This document shows, in pieces, positions 25,446 to 38,700 of a stretch of 64,000 nt of DNA (the stretch's first letter is position 1; every line of letters starts with the position of its first letter). Made by a program: the position numbers and the translations under genes. This DNA is from Mytilus trossulus. Lineage: Eukaryota; Mollusca; Bivalvia; Mytilida; Mytilidae. The notes beneath the pieces are model-generated. The model had not been told where the DNA came from and made no database searches. It worked only from the letters and a program-made list of their open reading frames with translations. The DNA is taken from positions 9,417,916-9,481,915 of the forward strand of contig NC_086375.1 of NCBI RefSeq assembly GCF_036588685.1, given 5' to 3'.

Positions 25446-25940
25446 TTTTAGTTTGTGAGTTGGTATAGTTTATGGTGAACCACTAATGATAATTATATGC
25501 AGTTGTATAAGTATTGGCAGATCTCATTTCTGTGGAGATTATTTGGCTCAGCTCCCTCAGTCATGGTCTGTTGACTTTGGAAATTTTGCTTAGTTTCCAT
25601 GTATTAGTTTGTGATTACTTTGGTTTATGGGGAACCACTAGTCATGGGTCAATGCTATTTGGTATGCAGTTATATAAGCATTGGTATATCTCATTACCAT
25701 GGATATTAGTTTAACCTGCCCTCTCAGTTTTGGTTTATTGACTTTGAAATTTTGCTTATATTACATGTATTAGTTTGTGTTTAGGTTTGTTTAAAGGGAA
25801 CTTCTTATGATAAGTCAATGGTATTTGGTATTTGGTATGCAGTTAAATTTACATTAACACTTCTCATTTTCATGGAGATTGTTCAGCCCTGTACCTTCAG
25901 TCATGATTCATTGACTTTGAATATTTGCAAAACTTATATG
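25446..25940. repeat. Imperfect ~165-bp tandem repeat, block B intron
   Basis: Same units as 6,840-7,510, in the matching intron. Confidence 0.75.
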
Positions 25941-26223
25941 TAAAAGTGTTGCTATTTTAATTTCAACATTTGTATTATAGAAGCTACAAAAAAGTGAGAC
26001 AGTTTATTGATATACATACACTCTCCACTGGCTATATATGTATCTATCATAATCTGTGCTCCATTGAAGAAGTCTCCAAACTGTGCTTCCCATATAATTA
26101 GACTCTTAGGGTCATCTATACTCATACCATACTCAAATCCTAACACTGCTTCTTCTGACAGAGAACTATTGGCTAACTGTAAATATAGAAAGTAAGGTGG
26201 TTAGGGAGATTTATACTCATACC

Positions 26224-26480
26224 AAACAGTGGCGGATCCGGCGGGGGGGGGGGGGGGGGGGGGTTCCAGTGTCCGGGGGTGGACCCCCCTTTTTTGGGAC
26301 AATCAATGCATTTGAATGTGAGCATATAGTTGATCAAATCCTAGCACAGCTTCTTCTGACAGAGAGCTATTGGCTAACTGTAAATATATAAACTATAATT
26401 GTTAGGGTCATCTAAACTCATACCATACTCAAATCCGAACACGACTTCTTCAGACAGAGAACTATTTGCTAACTGTAAAT
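26224..26480 (-). repeat. Two or three remnant exon-start units, block B, with a poly-G insertion
   Basis: Same unit as the block C array. Remnants end with the acceptor sequence near 26,376 and 26,474. One unit is split at 26,224-26,332 by a repeat with a run of more than 20 G. Unit junctions here keep GATGACCCTAAC, which shows the original fusion point. Confidence 0.85.
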
Positions 26481-27259
26481 ATATAAAGTAAGATCGTTAG
26501 GGGGCACCTGCTACTCTTACCATGTGGAAGTTGATAACTTTAATATAAATGTAAAAATTGAAAGAAAACTGAACAGCAAAATTACCTTTAAGTAAATCCA
26601 AAAGTATGAAGTTAGAATTTCTCAAGTTAAATTTGAAAAAAAATAAAAAATATTGTTTGTCAATAGACACTTGCATAATATCACAAAATTTTGATTTTAA
26701 GCAACTTTTTATTGAAAGCATTCTAAATTGGAATATGTCAAACCAAGTTATCTATATATAGCTTGCTATAAATAAACAATACCAGGTAAGTCATGTAAGT
26801 GTACCAGTTATTGGACATTTTACTTCCCTGTAGACATTCCTTTTCCAGAGCACCAGTAATCAAAATAGTCTGGGGTAAGAATGTTTTTTTGAGCTTATTG
26901 GTATAAAATAATTAGACAGCAATCCGAAAAAACAAAAACAAAAGATATATAAAAAAACAACATAATGATCTTCAATCACAGAAAGCTTATTTTGATCATT
27001 TCAATTTTACTGTTCATGACTAAATTCTGGCACTTTTATTTCTATAACAAAGGCAACAGTCACTATATAAAAGCCTGGTTTTCTTTCATGTTGACAGCCT
27101 CCTGTTTTTACATTTGTAAAACCATTGTTAGAGCAATTGATGAGCATAACTCCTAAATATAAACCCCTCTGGTAGCAATAATGCTTACAATGACTGCCAA
27201 AAAAAAATGAGACAACACCTTCAATACTTTTTCTGACTCTGAAACTTTTTCTTATCTAA

Positions 27260-27432
27260 GCATACCCGTATGTAGCCAGGGGTTTGGGGGGGGGGGGGGT
27301 GGTCGGACGACCCCCTCTTGAAAAGAAATAAGCACTGTTTAAAAGTCAATGTTCTGTTCGAATTGTGACTGCAAAAGTCGAGTTTGTTAGTCCAACGAAT
27401 CCCCCATTGGAAATTCCTGGCTACGGGCATGC
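27260..27432. mobile_element. 173-bp inverted-repeat element with poly-G
   Basis: GCATACCCGTATGTAGCCAGG on the left faces CCTGGCTACGGGCATGC on the right, flanked by TAA on both sides. A run of 14 G lies near the left end. Confidence 0.75.
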
Positions 27433-28173
27433 TAATTGTCAGAACGACATTTAAGAGACAATCTATGTTGGCATCAACTTTTTTTCAGGTTTGTATATCA
27501 AGCCACATCACATTACTGTGCTGCTAACAGTGGCAGAGCCAGGATTATAAACTGGAGTGGGGCGGAGACTACTGAAGATAAAAACTTGCAACAAAATCGA
27601 AATAAAAAACAAATTGTTTTTGCCAAAAAAAAGGGAAGGGGAAACAACTTCTGCCCTTCTTACTTATAAAGGTTATCCTGTGAGAGTATTTTTTCTTGTT
27701 TAAACTGAATGTTTTTGAAGATTTAACGACCTGATACATAATGTTCAGGTTTAATACTGCCACTGATTTCCCCCTATAAATCTTTGTTAAATTTGCAATT
27801 TTCAAAAAATTATGAATAATTTATCTTTACTTAAAAAAAAAAGAATTACTTGGCATATGTAAAGTTTTATCCTGTCCAGTTCTATACCAAAACAAAATCA
27901 CATAATGTTTCGTTGCATAGAAGAAAATAACAATCACTGGAAGTTAACCAATTAAAGTTTTGCTTCTCAATTTACCTGTGTACAAGCTTTAGTAACCATG
28001 TAATCTCAAGTTTCCCAAATATTCTATAGAAACAACAAGTAAAATAATAATGATGCTTTCAAACATCCAAAATAAATGTTGATGACCCTGAATTGTTTTA
28101 CTACAATCAAATGTAAAATTAGTTTCCTACAACTGTCAAATTGAAGGGAATATTTTTTTAACTCTTTTTGTAA

Positions 28174-28405
28174 GGGACGACATCAAAAGATCAATGAAGG
28201 ATAAAAAACTAAATTCAAATAGTTTGGGGATGGAGGGGGAGGGGGGTTGAACTGCTGCAAGATTTGGTTATCAGACATTGATTTTTTACATGTATCCATA
28301 TGGGTCAATCAATTTTTCCCAAATTTATAGAGTTAAGAGGGGGTTCAGTGAAAAAACTATGTGAATAAAGTTTTCTATCCTTCATTGAACTTTTGATGTA
28401 GTCCC
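28174..28405. mobile_element. 232-bp inverted-repeat element upstream of the block B B-box gene
   Basis: Ends GGGACGACATCAAAAG and CTTTTGATGTAGTCCC; 3-bp duplication TAA (28,171-28,173 and 28,406-28,408). Block A shows the empty site (CTTTAGTAAGCAACC near 9,800). GGG ends plus a TAA duplication fit PIF/Harbinger-type elements. Confidence 0.85.
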
Positions 28406-28580
28406 TAAGCAACCAGATCGTACTATGATTTGGAGGTATAACTCTTTCCAGCAAAATTCTTACTTATAACAGTACTTCAAGTAAAACGATTTGTTTGATG
28501 TCCATACTTGTACAAGTTATTATGTCAATTTAAAAAAAAATCATTTTTTGTGTACTCTTAATTTCAGAAATAGAGAGAAT

Positions 28581-30312
28581 ATGGCCTCATCAGGTAGGGA
28601 CCATTGCACCCTTTGTTATGATGATGATGGATCATCTAGAGAAGCTGTCACATGGTGCACAGAATGTGAGGTGCTCCTATGTACAGGCTGTGAAAAACAT
28701 CACACAAAATCAAAAGCATCTAAAGACCATAAAACTATGTCGACTAAAGACTACCATAACTTACCAAAATTCATGTTAGAAATAAGTAGCCAGTGCAGAG
28801 ACCACAAGAAAAAGTTTGAACTCTATTGTTCGTTCCATGCCTGTCCCTGCAGTGTACAGTGCATCACTGATAAACACAAAAAATGTCAAGACCTGAAACC
28901 CCTGTCAGATATCCTGAAGCAAGTAAAATCATCTGCCTCAGTTCAACTTTTAGAAAAAGATTTGAAGAATGTTAAGGAAAACTTAGAGGAGATTATAAAA
29001 TATTTGATAAGCCGGATGAACACAAGCAATAGTCAGAAAACAAAGGCTGCAGAACAAATTCGATCTATGAGGAAGTTGATAGATGATTTCTTAAACAAAT
29101 TAGAACAAAAAATTCTTGATGACCTAGAATCAAAGCATTCACAGCTGAAATCTAAGATGAACACTTTCCTACACCAACTGAAAACACAAGCTGATCAGAT
29201 AAGCCAATTGCAAAGTGAGTTTTCTAAAATGACACAATATGCAACTGACCTTCAAATGCATGTTGGTCTGAGAGAAATTGAGAAAACTACATCACAAGCA
29301 GCAAAATACATAGATGAATTAAAAAGTGGAGACCAATTTGAAGAAAAGAACATGGAGGTATTCATCTCATCTGACCTTCAATCAATTTCAAAAGTGGTCA
29401 AATCATTTGGTGATATCAATATCAATATCAACCAATCTACTCTTCGACTAAATGCCAGAAGAAAAGATCAAGCGCAGAACTTAGTGCCAACTGTTCCTAG
29501 AATTGAAGACAGTAAACCATACCTGTTTAGAGCTCTGAAAACTTCAGAAGATGTGAAATCTCCCTTGCCATCTGTATGTATGTTATAACCTAAAGATAAA
29601 TATATAATTCTTTATAAATATATTGATGAAAGCAGTGATGCACTTCTGCTTTTTGGCAATGATGGTGTCTTTGAAAGAAAAGTAATAACATTCACAGAAT
29701 ATCTATATGGTGCTTGCTGTGTCAGAAATAATACAGTGGCCGTGGCTGTCATATTAGATAGTGCAAACCAGACAGTACTGGTGGATACAGAAAAGAATAA
29801 AATCATTCAAACAATTTAAATTTCTCCTTACTGTTATGGAGGAGGAATAAATGGTAAAATATTAGCCATCAGCAGTGATGACAAAAGTACTATTGTTAAT
29901 CTGAATGATATGTCTCAAACAATCTAAGAAGGAATTGGCGTCGATTTTATTCCATTATTCCCAAAAAATATCTTTGGTACTATTTGCTCGGAAAACAAAA
30001 TCTGCTGCTATAAAAGTACTAGAGAACTTCTATGGACATGTCAGCATCAAGACATTGACAATCCACATGAACTTACATTAGACCAGAAGGGATTTGTTTA
30101 TATACCTTGTCTTGGAAAATACAGAATAGTGATACTAACCCCAGCTGGTAAAACCTGTAAGACAATATTATCAGAGGCGGATGGTTTTAATTGTCCTAAA
30201 CATATCGACATAGATAGAGAAACAGGAATGATGATTGTGTCAAATAAAGTAAACAAAAGTTAAGAAGGATGATAGAGGTGATTTTTACCAAACAGCTATT
30301 TATAAAATCTGA
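28581..30312 (+). pseudogene. B-box/coiled-coil/NHL (TRIM-like) gene, block B, with stops
   Basis: Colinear with the block C gene and preceded by the same TTTCAG acceptor. The open part (28,581-29,588, 335 residues) covers both B-boxes and the coiled coil. In-frame stops follow at 29,586-29,588, about 29,817 and about 29,925, inside what is NHL-like sequence in block C. One expected zinc ligand of B-box 2 is Ser (CPCSVQC where A and C have CPCCVQC). It could still make a short B-box/coiled-coil protein, but the loss of a ligand and several stops point to a pseudogene. It resembles the block A copy more than block C. Confidence 0.85.
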
Positions 30313-30979
30313 AATCTAAATGTTTAGAAATTCGTATGCAGACAACATAACTATTCATACATCAGAAAAGTGTTTGGCAGATATGTAATTTGAAATGACA
30401 AGAAAAAGACTTCTACTTTGAGGAATAGTTTTAAGAAATTAAGATCTTCATGAATTCTCATAAAGTGCATGATTGTAGCTGTGTTCGATACGAAAGACTG
30501 TTCAAACCAATAACTTGTTCTAAAAATATAAAACAATGTTCTGCATAAATCATTGAGTAAAATAATTTTAGGTATTAGAATTGACCATCATGTCTCTTGC
30601 ACACGGCATATTGATAACTAAGGTTGATCTTCTTCACGTATACTGAATACTAAGAAGTAAAAAAAGTCTTGATGAACATTTTTTTTTTGTAATTCAAACG
30701 TTGAGCCATATTCCGCATCAGTAAAACTGGGATATGTAGAGCACTTTAATATCTTTGTCGGAAATACAATAACGTCTAAAAATGATAAAAGACAAACAGA
30801 CAAACAGGGAAAGAATCAACAAAATATAGCAACCAACAGAGCCCAAATTAAAGACGGGCGAGGGATACCAGAGGGGCAGTCAAACTCATAAATCAAATTA
30901 AACTAACAATGCCATAGCCAAAATTTCAAAAGACAAATAGACAAACTATAGAACACATGACACAACCTAGAGAACTAAA

Positions 30980-31720
30980 GAATACGCATCACGAATCCCA
31001 CCAAAATCTCGGGGTGATATCAGGTGCTCCGGAAAAGTAAGCATATCATGATGATTTCAACTTCACCATTTTGAACTCTTGATTTAATAGCTTCCTTGTA
31101 AGCAGTAATCCCCTATCAAGAAAATCATTAAAGTAAATGCAAGCATGGGAATATCGTATCAATTAGGAGATATATACCCCTTATGCAGGTGCTGCTGGAA
31201 TGTTGCTACTTATATATGAAAAGTTCACAATTGAAAAGCTGAAATCGTTTCTTTTGCGTAAAGATTTATTTTCAAACGAACCTCATAGAATAAACTTCTG
31301 GACGTTAGTCAAGATATGAGAACAACTTAACTGTATCTGTCATATACTTTATTGCAAGTTCGATGGGATAGATGTGTTCAACATAGTCACAAATTTTGAA
31401 TTATTTAGTGAAAGAACATCATCGTTATAGCGGAAAGCAGACTCAAAGGTTAATGCTAACTTTTGATCATGTATCAAGTCAGCCTCATGATAATAAATAA
31501 ACAAGTCGACAAGAAGAGGAGCACAATGTGTTCTCATTGGAATGCCGAAAGTCTGTTGAAAAAAGTATGTCCTTTGAACGTAACAAATATGTTATCAATC
31601 AAGAAATCATTCATCTATAATAGGAGTTAAAGATAATTCATATCTTGGGTGACTTCTATGTGAAATGCCTTCCTATTATCCCTCACACAATCATTCTCAA
31701 ACATAAGTTCATAAAAAAAA
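30980..31720 (-). pseudogene. Reverse-transcriptase relic, block B
   Basis: Minus strand 31,349-31,537 reads THCAPLLVDLFIYYHEADLI, then FRYNDDVLSLNNSKF. YNDD is the degenerate catalytic Y-x-DD box of reverse transcriptases. Flanks align with the block A relic (for example the GGTGATATCAGGTGC stretch at 31,013 and 12,143), so the insertion predates the duplication that made A and B. Not functional. Confidence 0.65.
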
Positions 31721-31945
31721 GACATGAAAACAAACTTGTAAATGGGATAGTTTCTATTTCTTATATGAATAGTTGTCACACTTGCTTTAGGCTGTGTAAC
31801 ATTCTATAAAAATATCCCAAAGAATAAACAGAATAGATTGGACAGTTGTCCTAAAAGAAAGACTTATTTGCTGTCAAGATATGCTAAAGTAACTAAGGGT
31901 TTGAATAAGAAAATTTAATACCGATTTAATAGTCTATTTACTTCA

Positions 31946-32541
31946 CCTCACCTCACCTCACCTATCCTCTTCATGCCGGTCGGCATTTAAGGCCCTGATA
32001 TGTATCTTGGGTTTCCGTAATCATCAATTTTTTACTCTGTCTGGTGATTAGCCATACGAGAAACCTACTACCTGTAGGATGGAGTTTTGTTGTCTAGGTT
32101 TTCCTTCCCATAGACGATTGCCTACCATGGCTGACGAGTTCAATCTTCCAGGCTTTTCTTTCTGGGTCTGCTCCCATAGCCTTTGATTTTCCCAAAACTA
32201 ACCACAAGGCAGTGGTACTATTTACCCATAGTTGGGACAAGGTTGATGAGTGCAAGGGCGTATCCACACGCCGATGGGCCTACACACTGCATCTCTGGGG
32301 CCCTTGCTGCTCCGAGATCCTCTACAATAATGCCTAGGATGCTAGATCCTAGTTACCATGTGCTGTCGTGAGGAGGCATTGTAGAAGTCTTGAATAGTGT
32401 AGAGGCTATGTACTGGCAGAAAGACTTACGCACTCGGCTTTCTGTTCACCTGCAGTGCAGGCTAGCCAGCGGTGATAGAGAGCCTATGGCACTAACCACA
32501 CTAGAAGCATACACAATCCTGTGGTACAGACCACCAGCACA
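31946..32541 (-). mobile_element. 596-bp SINE-like insertion with 12-bp target duplication
   Basis: CTATTTACTTCA flanks it (31,934-31,945 and 32,542-32,553). The left edge is a (CCTCA)n run, so the element reads on the minus strand with a (GGTGA)n-like tail. It is clearly more GC-rich than its surroundings. Block A has the empty site near 13,010-13,030. A long duplication plus a simple-repeat tail indicates target-primed insertion (SINE or short LINE 3' end). I could not confirm a tRNA-like head. Confidence 0.8.
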
Positions 32542-33032
32542 CTATTTACTTCAATCATTATAAACTTTTAGAAAGCTGGAATGCGATTGGCAAGTGTTGG
32601 CTCCCAATTTGATAAAAAAAAAAAAGTACACTTAGAAGTTTTTGTCCAGAAACTATCTAATGCCTGTTTTGGCCACTAATTTCTAAATTGTTGGTACTAT
32701 AACCTCCAAAATCAATCCCAACCTTCCTCTTGTGGTAGTGAACCTTCTTGTAAAATATCATAGAGATCCACCTTCTTAAACTAAAGCTATTCTCCTGAAA
32801 CCAATTGTATCTATGCACAACAACAAGAACAACACCAAATCATGAAACGAACCCAGCATTTTTTTTTGTGGTCGTATAAAAAGAGTCATATAACTTTCTT
32901 TGGGTATAAAACATTAAAATACCATACCCTGTTTATCTTTTATTACAGTTCAGTATTAGACAAAATATCACAGCTGATTAATATGATATGAAAACAATAT
33001 AACAAAGCAAATCACTAACAACTTTTTCAACA

Positions 33033-34798
33033 TGCAACCAGATGCTCCGCAGGGCGCAGCTTTATACAACCGCAGAGGTTGAACCCTGAACGGTTGGGGC
33101 AAGTATGGACACAACACTCAAGCTGGATTCAGCTCTAAATTTGGATTGTGATTAAATATTTGACACAGCATAATGAACTTAAAGTTTTTGTTTTGCCTTT
33201 GAACAATTTACTATGCTGTTGAATATTAATCCTCTCAAAAAAATGTTTGAAAAATTTTCTTTTTATTTATGAAATTTCAAATGAGAAAAATTGAAACCCC
33301 CCCCCCCTTCCTTCCCCAATTTTTTTTCACATCCCTGTATCCTTAATTCCAAATCCGATCTCAATTCAAATTTCTAATAGTGTTTGCAACAATAATCACT
33401 CATTTAAATACATCATAAAATTTCAAAATGTAAAAAAAAGTGCTTGTTATCACTGAATGGTAAAGATTGTTTTAATTTATCAGTTGGTAGTAAAAGTGAA
33501 TATACATTGTATATTGTATAAAACATTGATTTAAATTGATTCAACTACTATTCTGGACAAAGAAAGATAACTCCAATTGAAATTTCTTGCTATTGCACAA
33601 TATTGTGCAATTAGATATTTCTTGCTATTGCACAATACTGTGCAATTGAAGATTTCTTGTTATTGCTGAGTACTGTGCAATTGAAAATTTCTTGCTGTTG
33701 CACAATACTTTTAAAATATAATAATTTTAGATCCTGATTTGGACCAACTTGAAAACTGGACCCATAATCAAAAATCTAAGTACTTGTTTGGATTCAGCAT
33801 ATCAAAGAATCCCAAGAATTCAATTTTTGTTAAAATCAAACTAAGTTTAATTTTGGACCCTTTGGACTTTAATGTAGACCAATTTGAAAACAGGACCAAA
33901 AATGAAGAATCTACATAAACAGTTAGATTTGGCATATCAAAGAACCCCATTTATTCAATTTTTTATGAAATCAAACAAAGTTTAATTTTGGACCCCGATT
34001 TGGACCAACTTGAAAACTAGGCCAATAATCTAAAATCTAAGTACATTTTTAGATTCAGCATATCAAAGAACCCAACCAATTCAATTTTTGTCAAAATCAA
34101 ACTAAGTTTAATTTTGGACCCTTTGGACCTTAATGTAGACCAATTTGAAAACGTGACCAACAATTAAGAATCTACATACACAGTTAGATTCGGCATATCA
34201 AAGAACCCCAATTCAATTTTTGATGAAATCAAACAAAGTTTAATTTTGGACCCTTTTGGCGCCTTATTCCTAAACTGTTGGGACAAAAACTCCCAAAATC
34301 GATACCAACCTTCCTTTTATGGTCATAAACCTTGTGTTTAAATTTCATAGATTTCTATTTATAAATACTAAAGTTATGGTTCGAAAACCAAGAAAAATGC
34401 TTATTTGGGTCCCTTTTTGGCCCCCTAATTCCTAAACTGTTCGGACCTCAACTCCCAAAATCAATACCAACCTTCCTTTTGTGGTCATAAACCTTGTGTC
34501 AAAATTTCATAGATTTCTATTAACTTAAACTAAAGTTATATTGCGAAAACCAAGAAAATGCTTATTTGGGCTTTTTTTGGCCCCTAATTCCTAAAATGTT
34601 GGGACCAAAACTCCCAAAATCAATCCCAACCTTCCTTTTGTGGTCATAAACTTTGTGTTAAAATTTCATAGATTTCTATTCACTTTTACTAAAGTTAGAG
34701 TGAGAAAACTAAAAGTATTCGGACGACGATGATGCCGACGACGCCAACGTGATAGCAATATACGACGAAAAATTTTTTCAAATTTTGCGGTCGTATAA
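33033..34798. mobile_element. 1.77-kb dispersed repeat in block C
   Basis: Blocks A and B read straight through this point (about 1,015-1,020 and 15,515-15,520). It starts GCAACCAGATGCTCCGC and ends GGTCGTAT. Inside are four ~48-bp repeats with TTGCACAATA(C/T)TGTGCAATT (33,585-33,710), two rounds of a ~265-bp repeat (33,725-34,255) and three ~165-bp repeats (34,255-34,690). I recall this as a common mussel repeat; no gene seen. Confidence 0.8.
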
Positions 34799-35653
34799 AA
34801 ACATCGCTGATTAGCTAATAAAACATACAAATCAAAGCAAATACACCAATATAGTGTTTTTTGACGTACTTTATCTTCACTTCTACTGTTGCAGATGAAG
34901 ATTATATTTTTTGACACAAATTGAAGATTGGATTTTGTATGGCACAAATGCAATGTGCACATATCCCACATTACAGCTTAAAACCGAAAATTCCAGGTGC
35001 AACTTATTACAAACAGAAACTTGGTAGTGTTTGGCAAATCAGGAAAAAAACACACATTAAAAGCCATCACTGATAAGTTTCTGGCTAAATATTAAATCAT
35101 TTTGTTCAGTAGAGCCTGTCAAAATTGTCAAAGAAATATTTGTTGAATGAATGGAATTACAAATATAAACTGACACTGTTAATGCAAGAGTTTAAGGAAA
35201 ACTTATTTATTATTCACAAGTATATATCAATACAAAATTATGATATTCTTTACAAATATTTTAAGATGAGTTTTAACATATATACTGGCTCTAAACTTAG
35301 GAGGCCTAAACAAAATAATAAACATTCAAGGCATTTATGGGTTCATGTTGATTTTTCATTAACTATAGAGAGTAAGTAGGACTGCATGAATTCTGATTAA
35401 TAGATATCTTAACATCCTGTAGCAAATTCTTTGTGGCCAAGAATATGATATTTTTTAATTATAAAATTTGTCACTGAATTAAAAATAATATCAGTTTCTG
35501 GTAAGTTATAACTCTGCCTTTTTAAAACTTGTGATGTAATGTATACACCGGTAATTTAAGTACAATGGTCAATTAAAAAACTTCCACCTATACACATGTT
35601 ATCCCAGTTATACATTAATGCTGAACATAATCTTTACACATAAGAATCGTTCC

Positions 35654-35755
35654 TTAACTAAATGTGTCCTCGATGATTTGTATACTTTCTTGTCTATGTA
35701 CTTCACCAATACCTGTAGCAGGAGAACCTAAATGATCTCTTCCAACATACCGTAA
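35654..35755 (-). CDS. DHTKD1: DHTKD1 terminal exon (cassette C)
   Basis: 102 nt: 33 codons and TAA. Encodes [20 protein letters not shown] followed by about 13 residues. The open frame contrasts with the broken copy in block A at the same place. Confidence 0.93.
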   Translation of the reverse strand, partial: LRYVGRDHLGSPATGIGEVHRQESIQIIEDTFS

Positions 35756-38700
35756 CTATAATAGAATAAAAACAATTGAAGTATGTAATGGCCAGAGGAT
35801 AGGTGACATAAAAAGAGATTCAGTGAGACCAGAAAGTGATTATTTAATTCTGAATTAATTTTCCAATATTTTTCTCGTCTTCAATTTATTTGTTCAGAAT
35901 TCATTCTTCTTTATATTAATGCATCCGTTTACGACAATTATTCTCATGGTTCATTGTGTTTGGGTTTTTTCTTGTGTGCATTTTTCTTAGTAACATTCAT
36001 GCCACCAGCTTTTGACAAAGTAGTATGTAAACAAAAACTGAATTTTTATTTTGTATAATAAACTCCAACAAGCAAATTATTTTTTACCAGTGTACAATAA
36101 AAAAAAAAAAAAATAATAATTTCTTGTATAATATCAATTATTCTTTTCAGTAGAAAGATGTTTTTTTATAAACAACTTACCATCTTTATAGATAAATATT
36201 AAAACCTTACCTGGCATCCAACTAAATTGTTGAACCTTGGAGAGACAAATGTCCATGCTCCCATATTCCTGTGTTCTTCCTGACTCCAAAGGAAATCTGA
36301 AATGAAATAACAAATATCCTGGTTGACAACGTTTCTTGTTAAATTTGCCAGTATCTTTACTTTAAAAAAATCTCCTTAAAAGAAAATATATTTATCTTCC
36401 CCTTAGACTTTTTTACCTATTTTTTATTTGAAAACAAAATTATGAGGCCAATTAAAGCAATAATTTATAATTATTTTGATAATGCCTATTTTCAATGTAT
36501 CTCCCTCATGTAGAGTTCTGATTCCTTTCACGGATTTGGCTATACTTTTTGGACCTTTTGGATTATAGTTCTTCATCTTTTATATAAGCTTTGGATTTCA
36601 AATATTTTGGCCACGAGCATCACTGAAGAGACATGTATTGTCGAAATGCGCATCTTGTGCAAGAAAATTGGTACCGTTAATTTTATTCAATCGTCTTTTT
36701 ACATGGTATATAACTTTTATCTATCTAAGTTCATAAGTCTTCCAAAGATTAATAATGACAGCTGAATAATCATTGCTGTATAAATTGTAATTATTAAAAT
36801 ATACCTGTAGCATTAGGATATTTGGTTACTTCTTGTTGAATTTCTCCTGCTGGGAAAGGACATAGACTCTACAATGAAATGCATATAAAAAATAAGTTAT
36901 CTTAGTGGTTAAAAATATCTTTTTTAAATGTATCCAAAACAATACAATATATGTCCATACAGTGTCGGTCATCATGGCATACGTCCTACAGCACATGTAC
37001 AGGTTCAATAATTTGAAAAGCAAGGTAAAAATCCTTACATTGTATATAAACATATTTTTCTTGTTTATTGGATACAAAAATACATGTTTCAATGGGTTTT
37101 CTAATAACTTGAAACCATTAATTAATTTTTTTTAAAACCATTAAATTCAAATAATAAATATAGGGGAGATTTCATAATTTAACAGACATTAACTATTAAT
37201 AATAGTCTTTATTATATACATACTTCTATTCTCACAAGTGCTACATCTTCTAACTTCCTGGAATCCCTCTCCTTCTCCAATGTATAGAAATGTTTTCCAC
37301 TACAGAAAATAACTTTTTTGACCTTTTCACCTTTAACTTTCTTATCACCAATCACAGGTAAGAATGTTTTTCCAGGTAACATATCTTCTAAGGTAGAAGT
37401 CGCTGCAGGTAAACGTAAGATTGTTTTAGGAGCTACCACTACCAATGGTTTTCTGAAGTTCCGGACCACCTGACGTCTGAGAAGATGGAAGTATTGAGCG
37501 GGAGTTGTAGCGTTGACAACCTGAAGGTTGACATTGTCTCCGTCTACTTTGTGTTCACTACTGTCTGTTGCCTGTAATTAAATGTGTCAAAATAAAAACA
37601 GCACAAAAGAAGTCACCAAACTCAACACCTCAATCTTAGATTAATATATAAGGCTGTGCTACACAACTTTAAACTGTACATTTCTTTTTAAAATCAATGG
37701 GAAAATTACTTGGTAAAAACCTATTTTTTATCATTTTCAAATTTTCTTTTCATAAAATTGTGTAAGTCAGATGACTTTTTGTCTACATAAAACTGATCAG
37801 TGACGCTCTAAACAGTAGAGTAAAAGGCAAAATAAAATACACAGTTGAGGACCCTAAATTTTAAAAGGTTTATCTTAATACAGCTTAGGTTATATATTCC
37901 TTGGCAAGAAAATCTGTGAGATTTAAACAAAAAAGTCAAAGTATTAAAAACAGTTAATTTATAAAAGTGTGTCCATTTTCACCAAACATTATTATCAACC
38001 AAATTTCCATCTAGATACTAGCTTTTGATCATAAACAAGCTTCTGTCCAAGTTTGGTACCAATTAAAAATAGAATAAGAAAGTTATTAATTTGTTTTTTA
38101 AATTAATCACAGAGTGAATGTGTTGTTTCCTGGCAGAAAATCTAAGTCCATTTTAAAGTAAAATATGGAAAAAATGGATTTATATTTTTACAAAATTTAC
38201 TTCTGGATACTATCTTATAATCATAAACAAGCTTCTGTTCAAGTTTGGTACAAACCCAGGATAGTTTAAGAAAGTTATTAAAATTTTAAAAACTTTAACC
38301 ACAGAGTGAATGTAAGTGTTCAGGTACTGCTCCATCTATGTCATTTGTTCGTTACATCATTAAGTCACTCTGAAATTACCGTTTTACAAACCTTGACCTT
38401 TGACATAAATGAACTTGACCATATGATATATCCTTCAGAAACCTTTTAATTTTAACTGGTGAATGTTCATGTCCTGCTTCATCAAGACCATTAGATAATA
38501 ACATCACTAAGTCACTTAGTAATACCCTTTGTACAAACCTTGACCTTTGACATACATGACCTTGATCTATTGACATTACCTGTAGAAACCTTTCAATTTT
38601 ACACGATGAGTGTTCAGGTCCTGCCCCATCCATACCATGAGGTAATAACATTACTAAGTCGCTCTGTAATAACCATTTCACTGAAATAAGATCATTCATT

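Larger units (their letters stand above)
16710..26176 (-). pseudogene. DHTKD1 3'-exon cassette B, one frameshift
   Basis: Exons: 26176-26020, 24824-24724, 23787-23441, 23088-23025, 22516-22431, 16811-16710. Five of the six are open with normal splice sites and are nearly identical to cassette C. The large exon has lost one T in a run near 23,583-23,588 (five in A and C, four in B), so the frame is lost after LPGK. The last intron is enlarged by the 5.2-kb inverted-repeat element at 16,928-22,106. With no 5' exons of its own it is most simply a dead duplicate, younger than cassette A. Confidence 0.9.

Noticed and set aside
26240..26262. Poly-G run as a regulatory G-quadruplex
   Set aside because: It belongs to a dispersed repeat (others near 27,280 and 57,040); its exact length is unreliable in sequencing.
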